Assembly (NCBI GenBank): GCA_014239355.1
Contig: JAAZYZ010000083.1
Span: 1-7,141, forward strand
Length of the DNA: 7,141 nt
Direction: 5' to 3'
Origin: Fidelibacterota bacterium
GTDB lineage: Bacteria > Marinisomatota > Marinisomatia > SCGC-AAA003-L08 > TMED6
Under the pieces are notes generated by a model. The model had not been told where the DNA came from and searched no databases. It saw only the letters and a program-made list of their open reading frames with translations. Positions 6,802-7,141 of this stretch are shown piece after piece. Both the position numbers and the translations under genes were made by a program. Within the stretch, counting starts at the first letter, position 1. Every line of letters begins with the position of its first letter.

Positions 6802-6830
6802 AAAAAAAAGCCCCCCTATAAAAGAGAGGC
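6802..6830 (-). terminator. Terminator-like hairpin between tRNA-Gly and tRNA-Cys
   Basis: On the minus strand GCCTCTC-TTTTATA-GGGGGGC forms a 7-bp stem (two G:U pairs) followed directly by eight T residues that abut the first base of tRNA-Cys at 6801. This is the classical form of an intrinsic terminator. It would stop or attenuate transcription after tRNA-Gly unless it is partly leaky or tRNA-Cys has its own start. It could also serve as a processing hairpin. Confidence 0.75.
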
Positions 6831-6835
6831 CATTG

Positions 6836-6908
6836 AGCGAAAGAACGGATTCGAACCGTCGACCCTCACGTTGGCAACGTGATGCTCTACCAGCTGAGCT
6901 ACTTTCGC
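6836..6908 (-). tRNA. tRNA-Gly (anticodon GCC)
   Basis: A complete cloverleaf: acceptor GCGAAAG/CTTTCGC, D arm GCTC-AGCTGGTA-GAGC, anticodon stem TCACG/CGTGA with loop TTGCCAA (anticodon GCC at 6875-6873), and T arm GACGG-TTCGAAT-CCGTT (last pair G:U). Discriminator U73, as usual for glycine, is followed by CAA, so CCA is not encoded. It is the first tRNA of the cluster and reads GGC/GGU codons. Confidence 0.97.
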
Positions 6909-6933
6909 AATTCTCTATCAAAAATAGAAGATA

Positions 6934-6962
6934 ATATTATGCTAATTCCAATATTAAACCAA
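6934..6962 (-). promoter_or_regulatory. Candidate promoter of the tRNA cluster
   Basis: In the 62-nt gap ahead of tRNA-Gly the minus strand has TTGGTT (6962-6957), a 17-nt spacer and TAATAT (6939-6934). A second -10 option, CATAAT, lies at 6941-6936. The -10 is about 25 nt from the mature tRNA end, giving a short leader that RNase P would remove. Both boxes deviate from consensus and the region is AT-rich. Confidence 0.35.
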
Positions 6963-6970
6963 GATTTTTA

Positions 6971-7141
6971 TTAATGATTATGTCCCTTATGTGGATCTGG
7001 TAAAGGTCCAAGGAGATCTGTTATTCTTTTTTTACCTTGATCTATTATATTTAAAATTTGAAAATCATCTTTTATTTGTTTATCCAATGAATACTTTTTA
7101 AATGAAAAATAATTCATTTTATTATCTAATTTACTTTTAAA
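6971..7141 (-). CDS. C-terminal end of an unrecognised protein (partial, N-terminus off the right edge)
   Basis: An open frame runs from the right edge to TAA at 6973-6971, giving 56 residues: a Lys/Asp/Ile-rich, probably helical part (KQIKDDFQILNIIDQGKKRI, residues 21-40) followed by TDLLGPLPDPHKGHNH. The ending with two prolines and three histidines is distinctive, and codon use looks like the neighbouring genes. An internal ATG at 7117 could make it a complete 48-residue gene, but no strong Shine-Dalgarno is seen, so I treat it as a partial gene. I cannot name a family. It is followed after 62 nt by the tRNA cluster, with no convincing terminator in between. Confidence 0.6.
   Translation of the reverse strand, partial: FKSKLDNKMNYFSFKKYSLDKQIKDDFQILNIIDQGKKRITDLLGPLPDPHKGHNH

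Noticed and set aside
6597..6803. A 68-codon minus-strand open frame across the tRNAs
   Set aside because: It reads straight through tRNA-Cys, tRNA-Leu and the terminator; tRNA genes explain the sequence completely.
1676..6908. Link between cdsA here and pgsA next to the same tRNA trio in E. coli
   Set aside because: The genes are different, cdsA is over 4 kb from the tRNAs, and a terminator separates them; likely coincidence.
1..7141. CRISPR array, insertion sequence or prophage
   Set aside because: No regularly spaced repeats, transposase or phage genes, and no terminal inverted repeats beyond terminator hairpins were seen.

Overview
The window is strongly AT-rich bacterial DNA in which every supportable gene lies on the minus strand, so the biology reads from right (7141) to left (1). 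The gene content (two lipoproteins, one with an outer-membrane-style RlpA fold, and a large TPR lipoprotein with a C-x-YFNTFYNA N-terminus) points to a diderm bacterium. The TPR lipoprotein, the very AT-rich codons and the small conserved-looking unknowns remind me of marine Marinimicrobia (SAR406) or a relative in the Fibrobacterota-Chlorobiota-Bacteroidota group. That assignment is an inference from memory and was not tested.

Layout in transcription order. (1) 7141-6971: the last 56 codons of an unrecognised protein with a His-rich tail. (2) 6908-6636: three tRNA genes, Gly(GCC), Cys(GCA) and Leu(UAA), in the same order as E. coli glyW-cysT-leuZ. A rho-independent terminator lies between Gly and Cys, and a stronger one follows Leu. 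(3) 6548-6270: a 92-residue unknown protein. (4) 6209-1: a tight run of six genes: a 788-residue TPR lipoprotein, a 64-residue Trp-rich basic protein, class 1B dihydroorotate dehydrogenase (pyrD), an RlpA-like lipoprotein, phosphatidate cytidylyltransferase (cdsA), and a GlmL/MutL-type protein that runs off the left edge. Junctions are an 8-nt overlap, a 2-nt gap, 4-nt and 4-nt overlaps, then an 8-nt overlap, which strongly suggests one translationally coupled operon.

The operon mixes pyrimidine synthesis (pyrD, giving orotate for UMP and then CTP), CTP-consuming phospholipid synthesis (cdsA), cell-envelope lipoproteins (TPR protein, RlpA) and a chaperone-like ATPase of the B12-dependent mutase world (GlmL/MutL). 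The first four fit a loose growth and envelope theme. The GlmL/MutL gene is the odd member, and its mutase partner, if linked, should lie just left of the window.

I found no mobile element, CRISPR array, phage gene or clear sign of recent transfer. The best second-look items are the GlmL context, the unknown 64- and 92-residue proteins, the large TPR lipoprotein and the conserved tRNA order with an internal terminator.
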